From Lachnospiraceae bacterium (GTDB taxonomy: Bacteria > Bacillota > Clostridia > Lachnospirales > Lachnospiraceae): a stretch of DNA of 64,000 nucleotides. Within the stretch, counting starts at the first letter, position 1. The number at the start of each line of letters is the position of its first letter. This document shows, in pieces, positions 1-7,361 of the stretch. The position numbers were made by a program, and so were the translations under genes. Under the pieces are notes generated by a model. It was given only the letters and a program-made list of their open reading frames with translations, had not been told where the DNA came from and ran no database searches. The stretch lies in contig CAAGMZ010000015.1 of NCBI GenBank assembly GCA_900771195.1, positions 16,636 to 80,635 of the forward strand, read 5' to 3'.

Positions 1-48
1 TGTGTTATCCGCCAGATACTCCTTTGCCTTAATATCCTTTGCCCCCAT
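1..48 (-). CDS. N-terminus of a probable Rpn-family nuclease/transposase-like protein (cut by window edge)
   Basis: Only the first 16 codons are present, reading MGAKDIKAKEYLADNT, and the gene runs off the left edge. A GGGGAAG ribosome binding site sits just upstream of the ATG. The opening resembles the start of PD-(D/E)XK 'Rpn/putative transposase' proteins common in Lachnospiraceae, which usually begin M-G-x-K-D and continue into a nuclease fold. That match is from memory of the family and rests on 16 residues, so the product name is tentative. Confidence 0.4.
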   Translation of the reverse strand, partial: MGAKDIKAKEYLADNT

Positions 49-411
49 AAACTTCCCCTTTCGTATGTATAGTCAGGTTCCGAATATACGGACAGTTGAT
101 GTCTGTATACTAAATGTAGCACCATTGACATCACATTTCAAGCCGTGAACCACAAATTGTCCATCAGGTACAATATCTTCCGCATTTCAGAAACCACATA
201 AAAAAATCGGGATTCGAAAAGAACCTTTTCAAGAATTTCTACTGTCATCATAACACAAATTTCGGAGATCAAATATAAAATAATCATAAATTTTATGTTA
301 CAAAAACCGGAATTACCCCCTTCGTCCATGGATAATCCCGGTCCTGTTTATAATAAGCCTTCGTTCTGCATAACCCTTTATTATTTAAGTGCTTCCCCTT
401 TTAATGCACTT
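49..411. other. Non-coding stretch with one probable terminator
   Basis: This 360-base gap between the cut-off gene and the small membrane protein is AT-rich. The short reading frames in it lack ribosome binding sites. The only structure I can support is the stem-loop at 300-342. Confidence 0.5.
300..342 (-). terminator. Rho-independent terminator
   Basis: On the minus strand ACCGGGATTA pairs with TAATTCCGGT (one mismatch, 17-nt loop) and is followed by a run of five T. It lies downstream of the 44-codon gene at 412-546 and probably ends its transcript. Confidence 0.55.
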
Positions 412-546
412 TTATTTTTCTCTTCTGTCTGTATCCTCATTATTCCCCTTTTTTTCGTGTGTTTTGCCGTTCTCGAGAATGAAGCTCCACACGCCGGCCC
501 CTACGGCAATCAGAAACATCACTCCGGCAAAAATATTTAATCCCAT
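412..546 (-). CDS. Small single-pass membrane protein (44 aa), unrecognised
   Basis: A 44-codon gene. A strong ribosome binding site (GGGAGG, 5 nt before ATG) decides the start. Residues 3-24 form one hydrophobic helix (NIFAGVMFLIAVGAGVW), and the last 20 residues are hydrophilic and charged (Lys, Glu, Asp, Arg). The layout of a short N-terminus, a membrane helix and a charged tail resembles the many small single-pass proteins of Firmicutes. A terminator-like stem-loop follows at 300-342. I do not recognise the family and assign no function. Confidence 0.6.
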   Translation of the reverse strand: MGLNIFAGVMFLIAVGAGVWSFILENGKTHEKKGNNEDTDRREK

Positions 547-572
547 GTCTGCCTCCCCTGGCCAAGCACACA

Positions 573-607
573 GAATCAGGCATACTAATTCCGTATGCTT
601 TTGATTC
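573..607. repeat. Nested stem-loop in intergenic gap
   Basis: GAATCA/TGATTC encloses GCATAC/GTATGC with a 7-nt loop. It lies between the genes at 634-1026 and 412-546. Neither strand shows a convincing T-run directly after it, so it may be a processing or stability element rather than a terminator. Confidence 0.4.
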
Positions 608-633
608 TCATTTTCTATGTACTTCGGAGATGG

Positions 634-1026
634 TCAGAAACGTTTTTTTCCGTCCCGGTCGTGAATATAGTCCGTTATTACTTTACATGAGATGTTATTG
701 ACGTATTGTGCCGTTTCCTGTTCGGAACAGAATCTGTTTCCGTAAGGATAGAACTTAGTGAAATAAAGAAAAAACGATATTGCCTTTTCAAAGTGTACTG
801 ATTCACTGTCAACTCTGACTACCCTTGTATGCAATCCAAGCATGTCTGATGTGCAGCCATGAACCTCAGCAACCACCTGACACGACGGCGCAGAAGAGAA
901 AAAGCTCTCCCATCCGTCTGTGCGCATCAAATCAGAACCTGCCCTGACACCGCCAAAGCAGATTCCCGATACAGCTATAACTGCTGCCACAATGACATAC
1001 ATGATTGCTGATTTCTTAATGCGCAT
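634..1026 (-). CDS. Membrane-anchored protein of unknown function, last gene of the spoIIR-ddl operon
   Basis: About 130 residues: a basic start (MRIKK), a hydrophobic helix at residues 6-28, then a polar domain with several Cys and aromatic residues. I chose the ATG at 1026 because GGGAG lies 8 nt upstream and the membrane helix then follows directly. The ATG at 1092, overlapping the end of the DUF1934 gene, would add 22 residues and cannot be excluded. It is the distal gene of spoIIR-ddl-DUF1934, so an envelope or sporulation role is possible. I do not recognise the family. Confidence 0.55.
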   Translation of the reverse strand: MRIKKSAIMYVIVAAVIAVSGICFGGVRAGSDLMRTDGWESFFSSAPSCQVVAEVHGCTSDMLGLHTRVVRVDSESVHFEKAISFFLYFTKFYPYGNRFCSEQETAQYVNNISCKVITDYIHDRDGKKRF

Positions 1027-1084
1027 TCCCCTTACTCCCATGATTTGTCCGGAATATTTTGCCGGTTTCAGCCGTATTCCGGTT

Positions 1085-1525
1085 TTAATCATCAAGTGAT
1101 TCTATCTCAATATGTACCTTGCACTGATTCACATAGTCAAGATTAACCTCAAGACCATACCTGATATCAACAATAATTTTGTTCTCGCTCTCAGTCACAA
1201 TAATCTCGGATGTATCGACCCCCAGATTAAGCCCACCAAAAGGCGTAGAAAAATAGTTCATATTTTTCTGTCCCATGGTGAATACCATATGAGCTGACTT
1301 GGGCCCCCTGGCTATGAGTTCAACTTCCTTATCCGATATTTTAAGGAGATTCTCATTAGACTTGTCCGACATCTCAATAGGCTCTTCATACTTCACATAA
1401 TGTTTTCCGTTGCGCTTGTAGTAAGCCCCGATGTTTATCACTTCAATATTGTCGTCCGCTTCGGTTCCGTCGGCACTCTCAGCGCTGTGAAGCCCTGATA
1501 TCTTAATGCATACTTTTTTATTCAT
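1085..1525 (-). CDS. DUF1934 (YwiB-like) beta-barrel protein
   Basis: 146 residues matching the DUF1934/YwiB family, small cytoplasmic proteins with a lipocalin-like barrel. Signs are the opening KKVCIKISGLHSAE, alternating beta-strand pattern, and a central segment around residues 75-100 (GPKSAHMVFTMGQKNMNYFSTPFG cut short) typical of the family. Function is not established. The ATG overlaps the stop of ddl (ATGA), and AAAAGG lies about 8 nt upstream, so translation is probably coupled. Sits between ddl and an unknown membrane protein. Confidence 0.8.
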   Translation of the reverse strand: MNKKVCIKISGLHSAESADGTEADDNIEVINIGAYYKRNGKHYVKYEEPIEMSDKSNENLLKISDKEVELIARGPKSAHMVFTMGQKNMNYFSTPFGGLNLGVDTSEIIVTESENKIIVDIRYGLEVNLDYVNQCKVHIEIESLDD

Positions 1526-2601
1526 GATATGTACCTTTTATATCTTGTAAATGCGTTGTCAATAAGCATATCGACAAGCTCTTTCTTATCTGTTCCCCTT
1601 TTCTCCCAAAGCATGGGATACATACTGATTGAGGTAAATCCCGGCATTGTGTTAAGCTCGTTAAACACCACCTCATCAGTCCCATTTTCAAGGAAAAAGT
1701 CTACTCTTGCAAGTCCGAATCCGTCAACAGCCCTGAATATCTTAACCGCATCCTCCCGTATTTCATCTTCCCTGCCTTCGGGAAGAACAGGACTTACATC
1801 CGTCTTGGAATCTGCGTTGTTATACTTGGCATCAAAATCATAAAATGCCGCACTGTCTGCCGCAAGGACTTCTCCCACACCTGATGCCTTCACATCATCA
1901 CCGCCGAACACTGCACATTCAATTTCTCGCCCGACAATTGTCTCCTCCACGAGGATTTTTTCATCATTCTGTGCTGCAATTTTAAGTCCCTCTTCAAGCT
2001 CTGCTCTGTTGTGGGCTTTGGTAACGCCCCTGGATGAGCCTGCATTGCTGGGCTTTACAAATACCGGATATGAAAGCTCTGCCTCAACTCTTGCCACACA
2101 TTCGTCCATATCCGAAAGCTCATGCCTTCTGACCGGCACATACTGTGCCTGTCGTATGCCCCCTATCGCGTTAACTAAAACCTTGGTAAAAAGCTTATCC
2201 ATCGAAACCGCCGAAGCCACAACTCCGCAGCCTACATAAGGGATACCCGCAAGCTCCAGTATTCCCTGAACCGTACCATCCTCACCAAAAAGACCGTGAA
2301 GCACGGGAAAAACAACATCAACACGGACAGCTTCTGCCTTACCGTCACAAATCTTCACAAATCCCCCATGGGCTCTGTCAGGCGAAAGTATCATGGTTAC
2401 TGATGATTTTTCCCAGCTTCCGTCTTCAATGCTTTGCACGCTGTCCGTCAGAAGCCAGCGCCCGTCCTTTGTTATTCCCACAATGAGAATATCGTATTTG
2501 GCAGTATCTATATTGTTGATAACTGTTACAGCCGAAACGCATGAAACCTCATGCTCAGATGACTGACCGCCGAACAGAACGGCAATCCTTTTTTTATCCA
2601 T
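1522..2601 (-). CDS. ddl: D-alanine--D-alanine ligase
   Basis: About 359 residues. Makes the D-Ala-D-Ala dipeptide for peptidoglycan precursors, using ATP, in the cytoplasm. Family marks: FGGQSSEHEVS at the N-terminus, the ATP-grasp core with FVKPSNAGSSRGV near residue 180, and the metal-binding end ARVDFFLENG...FNELNTMPGFT. I prefer the ATG at 2601 because AGGAAGG lies 8 nt before it; an ATG at 2619 overlapping the spoIIR stop is the alternative. Co-transcribed with spoIIR upstream and DUF1934 downstream, which ties wall precursor supply to a sporulation gene. Confidence 0.95.
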   Translation of the reverse strand: MDKKRIAVLFGGQSSEHEVSCVSAVTVINNIDTAKYDILIVGITKDGRWLLTDSVQSIEDGSWEKSSVTMILSPDRAHGGFVKICDGKAEAVRVDVVFPVLHGLFGEDGTVQGILELAGIPYVGCGVVASAVSMDKLFTKVLVNAIGGIRQAQYVPVRRHELSDMDECVARVEAELSYPVFVKPSNAGSSRGVTKAHNRAELEEGLKIAAQNDEKILVEETIVGREIECAVFGGDDVKASGVGEVLAADSAAFYDFDAKYNNADSKTDVSPVLPEGREDEIREDAVKIFRAVDGFGLARVDFFLENGTDEVVFNELNTMPGFTSISMYPMLWEKRGTDKKELVDMLIDNAFTRYKRYIS

Positions 2602-2615
2602 TTTATGTACCTTCC

Positions 2616-3254
2616 TCATTGAAAAAATTTATTAAGAAATGTCAGATATTTAAACCCGACCTGATAATCATCATTCTCCAAATCATGCATGGTTATGGCA
2701 TCATATGCCTCATCAGACAACACATTTCTGAACATATTCTTGGTATCATCAGGAACTATCGTATATGTCTGGTCGACAAAACACAATGGAGGAAACAAAA
2801 CACACCACCAGTTTTTGCCATCTGCCTCACCGATGTCCACCCTGAATGCCTCATATTCTCCCGGTGGAAAACTCATATCTCCATATGTCTTCATAGGAAA
2901 ATATGACCGTTCAAAATACACATTTACATCATATGCATATCCCTCGTCCTTTATCACCTTAAGAGCAAGCTCTCTTATGCTGTCCGTGTCATCATATAAA
3001 ATATTCCGGGCCTCATCAAGACTGTCTGCATCGGCAAGCTGCCCTTTCATATATTTCACGACCGCATCCTTTACCTTGAGCTTGAGCCTCTGGTCTTCCT
3101 CGCTGTCACTGGCCGCACGGATATGAAATCTTATAATATTGTCTGCAATCTCCTTCTGTATCCTGTATTCCTGACTGTGTGAATATCTGTATGTACCAAA
3201 AACAAGTGCCGCAATCACTGTCATAAAAACAGCAGCCGTCAATATCTTCTTCAT
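2616..3254 (-). CDS. spoIIR: Stage II sporulation protein R
   Basis: 212 residues with an N-terminal signal or anchor helix (residues 4-22), then the conserved SpoIIR region: RFHIRAASDSEEDQ, LKLKVKDAVV, and SFPPGEYEAFRVDIG, then NWWCVLFPPLCFVD. In Bacillus and Clostridium SpoIIR is made in the forespore under sigma-F and is exported to trigger processing of pro-sigma-E in the mother cell by SpoIIGA. A GGAGG site lies 7 nt before ATG. It is the first gene of the ddl operon. Its presence is direct evidence that the host belongs to a spore-forming lineage. Confidence 0.93.
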   Translation of the reverse strand: MKKILTAAVFMTVIAALVFGTYRYSHSQEYRIQKEIADNIIRFHIRAASDSEEDQRLKLKVKDAVVKYMKGQLADADSLDEARNILYDDTDSIRELALKVIKDEGYAYDVNVYFERSYFPMKTYGDMSFPPGEYEAFRVDIGEADGKNWWCVLFPPLCFVDQTYTIVPDDTKNMFRNVLSDEAYDAITMHDLENDDYQVGFKYLTFLNKFFQ

Positions 3255-3312
3255 AGTTTACCTCCGTTTCTATGAAGATTATTGACAGTATCCGGAATCT
3301 TATTCGTTTATT

Positions 3313-3969
3313 TTACTCGATTATTCTATTCTGTCTGCTTACATGAGCAGCTATCAGCCTCTCGGCCTTCTCCACATCACCGGCGGCCAGTGTCTCGGCA
3401 ATCTGCCGGTGTTCATTGTAAATAGCCTCGTAATCCTTTTCCATACGCAGATATTCAAACTTGTACCTGAGAATCTTCTGCTCAAATACCTCATTAATAT
3501 CATGAACAATTTTGCTGCCTGTGGCATCACAGATACATCTGTGAAATGCATTATCTGCCAACGACAGCTTTCGCACATCCCCTGCTCTTACAGCTCTCAG
3601 GAAATTTTCGTTGGCATCCTCCATCTTTCTGATATCTTCACTGCTAATATTGACTGCTGCCATCCTGACGCACATTTGCCCCAGTACTTTTCTCATCTCA
3701 GTGGCGTCCCTTACATCCTTGGCGTTAATTGATGCCACTCTGGCCCCGCGGTCCTTTATTGTAATGACCATATCTTCTTTTTCAAGCCTTTTTATCGCAT
3801 CTCGTACCGGGGTGCGGCTGACTCCCATCTTTTCCGCAAGCTTTATTTCCATAAGCCTGTCTCCCGGAAGCAGCTCGCCATTTACTATGCTGTCCTTTAG
3901 CTGTCTGTAAACCATATCTCCAAGTGAGTTGCCGTTGTCTTCTTCGTTAAAATGTATAAGAGATATCAT
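3313..3969 (-). CDS. GntR-family transcriptional regulator (FCD type)
   Basis: 218 residues. Residues 18-80 are a GntR winged helix (LKDSIVNGELLPGDRL, LAEKMGVSRTPVRDAIKRLE). The C-terminal part is an FCD helical domain with the usual metal/ligand residues: D and H in DNAFHR, H in NEHRQI, H near the end in AAHVSR. Such proteins bind small organic acids and regulate sugar-acid or amino-acid metabolism; the ligand here is unknown. GGAGG lies 6 nt before ATG. Its neighbours (ispE and spoIIR) give no clear target. Confidence 0.9.
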   Translation of the reverse strand: MISLIHFNEEDNGNSLGDMVYRQLKDSIVNGELLPGDRLMEIKLAEKMGVSRTPVRDAIKRLEKEDMVITIKDRGARVASINAKDVRDATEMRKVLGQMCVRMAAVNISSEDIRKMEDANENFLRAVRAGDVRKLSLADNAFHRCICDATGSKIVHDINEVFEQKILRYKFEYLRMEKDYEAIYNEHRQIAETLAAGDVEKAERLIAAHVSRQNRIIE

Positions 3970-3988
3970 ATGTTTCCTCCGCAGTTAT

Positions 3989-4849
3989 CTACACCAGATG
4001 AGCCGTATAACTGTTACGTACCAGCCCGCTTTTCTTAAGCATCTCATTGCAGCGGACCGCCTCATCCCCGCTTTCAAAAAGACCGAACACTGTAGGACCG
4101 CTTCCGCTCATAAGAGCACCAAGTGCTCCATTGTCCACCATGAATTTCTTAATCTGCGATATAACAGGATTTTCCGTCTCGGTGACTGTCTCAAGTACAT
4201 TACAGAGTCTTGAAGCAACTCCCTTTATATCACTGTTCTTTATGGCTTCTATCATTCCGTCTATGTCAGGATGAACCGTGTTCTCATCAAGAACAAGCTT
4301 CTCGTAAACATATCTTGTAGAAATCCGTAAATTGGGCTTTCCTATTACAACCGTGCATTCGGGACAGTCCGGAAGTCTGGTTAACTTTTCTCCGATTCCC
4401 TCGGCAAGTGCTGTGCCGCCCATTACACAATACGGTATATCGGCTCCAAGCTTTGCTCCAAGCTCCATAAGTTCGTTTTCCGAAGCCCCGATGTTCCAAA
4501 GCTCATTGACGCCTTTAAGTACCGCTGCTGCGTCCGAGCTGCCGCCTGCCATTCCCGCTGACACCGGAATAAACTTATACAGGTCAATATCCATGCCATC
4601 AGCTATGCCGTATTTTTCTTTCATGAGTGCTGCTGCCTTATATACAAGGTTGTCCGGTCCCGAAGGAAGATATGAAAGATTTGTCTTCATTCTTATGCCT
4701 CTGCCCGGCGCCTTATAAATATTGACTTTGTCAAAGATGTCAACGCTCTGCATTATCATACGAACCTGATGGTAACCATTATCAAGCGTGCCAATCACAT
4801 CAAGCCCAAGATTAATCTTTCCGTATGCCTTAAGATTGATATATTCCAT
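3989..4849 (-). CDS. ispE: 4-diphosphocytidyl-2-C-methyl-D-erythritol kinase
   Basis: 286 residues. A GHMP kinase of the MEP isoprenoid pathway; it phosphorylates CDP-methylerythritol. Visible motifs: KINLGLDVIG at the start, the ATP loop PVSAGMAGGSSDAAAVL near residue 90, and the C-terminal GALMSGSGPTVFGLF. I chose the ATG at 4849 because GAAGGAG lies 5 nt upstream. The open frame continues further upstream only through the intergenic repeats at 4920-5088. ispD of the same pathway is also in this window (22501-23199), but the two are not linked. Confidence 0.95.
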   Translation of the reverse strand: MEYINLKAYGKINLGLDVIGTLDNGYHQVRMIMQSVDIFDKVNIYKAPGRGIRMKTNLSYLPSGPDNLVYKAAALMKEKYGIADGMDIDLYKFIPVSAGMAGGSSDAAAVLKGVNELWNIGASENELMELGAKLGADIPYCVMGGTALAEGIGEKLTRLPDCPECTVVIGKPNLRISTRYVYEKLVLDENTVHPDIDGMIEAIKNSDIKGVASRLCNVLETVTETENPVISQIKKFMVDNGALGALMSGSGPTVFGLFESGDEAVRCNEMLKKSGLVRNSYTAHLV

Positions 4850-4919
4850 GTGTTCTCCTTCTTGCGGACTTCTGCATACATTATACTTACTAATCGCACT
4901 TAAATCAACCCAATAATTG

Positions 4920-5088
4920 GGCTGTGAAATGTTTTTTGTGGGCGGTCGCTTGCGCTTAGCTGGCTGTGGAATGTTTTTTGTGGGCGGTCGCTTGCGCTTA
5001 GTTGGGGCGGTAGCGGTACTAAGCACGCAAAATACGCGTGCTAAGGACCGACTGCCCCAAAAACCGCCACAAAAAACATTCCACAGCC
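4920..5088. repeat. Direct duplication plus long imperfect palindrome
   Basis: A 42-bp unit occurs twice in tandem (4920-4961 and 4962-5003; two differences), each carrying GTTTTTTGTGGGCGGTCGC. The second copy's first 26 bases are repeated inverted at 5063-5088 with one extra G in the left arm. Inside these arms 5004-5028 pairs imperfectly with 5036-5058 around a short AT loop. The element therefore folds into one hairpin of about 127 nt with a duplicated left arm, like a small non-autonomous (MITE-like) or REP/BIME-type element. Confidence 0.8.
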
Positions 5089-5267
5089 CGGTCAGTATGT
5101 GCCGGTACAATGATATCTTACGGCAGCCCTGTCACTGAACTGCCGCTAAAATTTTCACGGTCCGGTCAGTATATGCCGGTACAATGATACCTTACGGCAG
5201 CCCTGTCACTGAACTGCCGCTAAAATTTTCACGGTCCGGTCAGAATATGCCGATATGCAGGTATCTC
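5089..5267. repeat. 74-bp tandem repeat, two full copies and a partial third
   Basis: 5089-5162 and 5163-5236 are nearly identical (a few changes), beginning CGGTCAGTATGTGCCGG. A third, decayed copy starts at 5237 and breaks off after about 20 bases. Each unit holds an inner hairpin, CGGCAG/CTGCCG with a 13-nt loop. The array abuts the palindrome at 5088. Confidence 0.85.
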
Positions 5268-5273
5268 GTCTCC

Positions 5274-6812
5274 TTAAACCCTGCTTTTTATTATCATAAG
5301 CTTTGTTCCCGGAGCAACCTCCTGGCCTGTAAGTTCATTGATATCCATTATGTTTTTTATGGTAGTGCAATACTTTTTAGCTATATCCCATAATGTATCG
5401 TCCTCCCTTGTAATGTAACCTACTATCCCGGGCAGAGCTTTTATTTTTTCATAATCAGGCTTTTCGGCTTTCACTCCGTATATTATTGAAGCCTCGTGTC
5501 GTTCTGTCACAGTTATCTCGGCAGAGGTTACACACTTGATATTGATTTCGCCGCCGCCCGTAAGAAGAGTTGATATCTGAAGAGCGCCCGGCCTGCATGA
5601 ATAGACACAGTCATCAGAGGCAGCCGGAATGTCAGCCTTTTCGCTAAAGGGAACCTCATACCGTACATATCCGATTTTGTCATTATCATCAGGCTTTATG
5701 TAAATGACATCCACCGTAACCGAACCCTCAACGGTAACGCCGGCGCCGTCCACCACTATATCACCCAGATTAATCCGGCCACTGCTGTCGATTATCTGGA
5801 GTATTCCTCCCTCGGGAATTCTGAATCTTTCTTCCATCCGGCATTTGACGCTGTTTCTTATAAGATATGACTGATATTCTATGTTTTCCTTGTCGAGCTG
5901 CAGATCATATGACGGAGAATAGGCATCTGACAATATCTCATATTCCTCATCTGCATATCCCTTTATGTCAAGGTCAAGGATAAGCTCTCCGTCAAGTATT
6001 CTCATCTCTCCGTTGGCATCCGGTCTGGCAATAAGGCTCTGCTCAGACACCGCGGCCGATATGTCCGGAAGCATTTCTTCCGTGCATCCCGCTGCCTGTA
6101 TTTTTCCTGAAAAAGGAATAACATCATCATAAAAATTCATTTCATCCGTACCGTCCGCCGTGTAAATGCAAAAAACACACAGCTCGCCTTTTATCGCAAT
6201 TTCTCCGTCGCAAGCCCTCATATCCATGTTTTGTATCCTGAGCTCGCTCCAGACAATCTCACCGATGTTTTCCCTGTCGGACGGAATGTTCATTGATTCC
6301 CTGATTCTGAAAATATCCTTTTTGTTGGTTATGAGCTGCATCACATTGATTCTGCTGCCCTTGGACTGAAGGTTCTCCAGTGTAAGTCCGGTAACAGCTT
6401 CCCTGCTGCTTTGTGCTTCAACACATATATTTATGGTCACAACGGCCTTAACGCTGATTTTGCGCGAATTTATCACATTGACCGTGATATCTTCCAGATT
6501 GCAGTTGTATTTAATTATGTCCTGTGTCGTCATTCCTTCTATTGGAATTACTTCCTCAAAATCAATCTGTCCTTCCATTGATGACGGTCCGTTTCCGCCT
6601 GCATAGAGAAGCCTGTACCTTATCTTTCCTCCTATGGCTGTCCTTTCCTCCATCGGCCGCACTTTTTCCACGATAACATCGGCTGTTTCCTTGATTTTTT
6701 TGACTATGTCGGGCTTATTGTCCGGCACGTTAAAATCATCGTCAACCGTTACAATCTGCTGTGCTCTTCCCCTCTCAAAATTCATATGTATGCTTTTTTT
6801 GCTTATTTCCAT
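5274..6812 (-). CDS. SPOCS (DUF3794) and LysM domain protein, likely spore envelope
   Basis: 512 residues. Three SPOCS/DUF3794-type repeats cover most of the chain, the first opening with VPDNKPDIVKKIKETADV and including VPFSEK- and VIPFSGK-type strands. A C-terminal LysM domain (residues about 465-510: GYITREDDTLWDIAKKY) binds peptidoglycan. Such proteins are found in clostridial spore formers and are thought to act at the spore surface or cortex. I chose the ATG at 6812 because AGGGG lies 7 nt upstream. That SD lies in one arm of an inverted repeat at 6816-6888 (see findings). No export signal is evident. Confidence 0.88.
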   Translation of the reverse strand: MEISKKSIHMNFERGRAQQIVTVDDDFNVPDNKPDIVKKIKETADVIVEKVRPMEERTAIGGKIRYRLLYAGGNGPSSMEGQIDFEEVIPIEGMTTQDIIKYNCNLEDITVNVINSRKISVKAVVTINICVEAQSSREAVTGLTLENLQSKGSRINVMQLITNKKDIFRIRESMNIPSDRENIGEIVWSELRIQNMDMRACDGEIAIKGELCVFCIYTADGTDEMNFYDDVIPFSGKIQAAGCTEEMLPDISAAVSEQSLIARPDANGEMRILDGELILDLDIKGYADEEYEILSDAYSPSYDLQLDKENIEYQSYLIRNSVKCRMEERFRIPEGGILQIIDSSGRINLGDIVVDGAGVTVEGSVTVDVIYIKPDDNDKIGYVRYEVPFSEKADIPAASDDCVYSCRPGALQISTLLTGGGEINIKCVTSAEITVTERHEASIIYGVKAEKPDYEKIKALPGIVGYITREDDTLWDIAKKYCTTIKNIMDINELTGQEVAPGTKLMIIKSRV

Positions 6813-6815
6813 AAT

Positions 6816-6888
6816 TAAACCCCTGCTTTCCACATCATTAAGTTCATATGCATACTTACCTAATGATATGTGTGTCAACAGGGGTTTA
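6816..6888 (-). promoter_or_regulatory. Inverted repeat holding the SD of the SPOCS gene, with a promoter-like element inside
   Basis: TAAACCCCTG (6816-6825) and CAGGGGTTTA (6879-6888) are perfect complements. Nested inside are ATCATTA (6834-6840) and TAATGAT (6861-6867). On the minus-strand transcript the 3' arm contains the AGGGG ribosome binding site. A TTGACA (6873-6878) with TATGCA 18 nt on (6849-6854) could start a shorter transcript lacking the 5' arm. Confidence 0.5.
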
Positions 6889-6906
6889 TGACTTTTGTCG
6901 TCTGTA

Positions 6907-7311
6907 TCATTGAAATATTATGTTTTTGTCCGTATTTTCAATCTTGAGCACTATGTATGGATACGTAGCCATCTTATTTACAGCCTCGCCTGAGCCGGGT
7001 CCCAAAAGCGTGGTGTGAAGAGTGATGCTGTCATTTCCCTCATTCATGCTGTCAACTCTTATGCTGTAGCCGCCGGTGGGCTGCTGTCCATAGCCTACCG
7101 CAATGTAAAGATATCCATCTATGGCTGCCGTCATCGTAAATTCTTCAGCTTTGGCCTGTTCGATTGATGTAAGAAATTCTTCGGGCACTGCTGTTTTTTC
7201 GACCACCGTAAAATCAACCGGAGTCTCTCCGTTTCTGTCTGCTCCGATTCTGCCGCAGCCGCTTATAACGACTGCAATGAATATCATAAGTGCAAGAAAA
7301 GATTTTTTCAT
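6907..7311 (-). CDS. PrcB-type lipoprotein
   Basis: 134 residues. Signal peptide with lipobox (VVISGC, Cys near residue 19), then a polar linker and a C-terminal PrcB-like domain recognised by YIAVGYGQQPTGGYSIRVDS followed by a strand-rich tail ending in PYIVLKIE. In Treponema, PrcB is an accessory of a protease complex; in Firmicutes the domain is common in secreted lipoproteins of uncertain role. It lies between the PEGA lipoprotein and the SPOCS/LysM protein, which suggests an envelope function. Confidence 0.8.
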   Translation of the reverse strand: MKKSFLALMIFIAVVISGCGRIGADRNGETPVDFTVVEKTAVPEEFLTSIEQAKAEEFTMTAAIDGYLYIAVGYGQQPTGGYSIRVDSMNEGNDSITLHTTLLGPGSGEAVNKMATYPYIVLKIENTDKNIIFQ

Positions 7312-7361
7312 GCCGGCCTTCTTTTTTTATTTATATATATGCCGCAGTGCGTTTTTAATGA

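Larger units (their letters stand above)
4850..5273. other. Non-coding gap filled with repeats
   Basis: Between ispE and the SPOCS/LysM gene. No credible gene is present. The first 70 bases are the ispE leader, and the rest is a duplicated arm with a long imperfect palindrome, followed by a 74-bp tandem repeat. Each repeat is listed separately. Confidence 0.7.

Noticed and set aside
138..329. 63-codon minus-strand frame in the left gap
   Set aside because: Starts inside a terminator hairpin, has no ribosome binding site and an odd composition.
295..540. 81-codon plus-strand frame
   Set aside because: Antisense to the better-supported 44-codon membrane protein gene; no ribosome binding site.
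4917..5138. Plus-strand frame with a repeated peptide (MFFVGGRLRL twice)
   Set aside because: The repeat comes from the duplicated non-coding 42-bp unit; there is no ribosome binding site and the frame ends within the palindrome.
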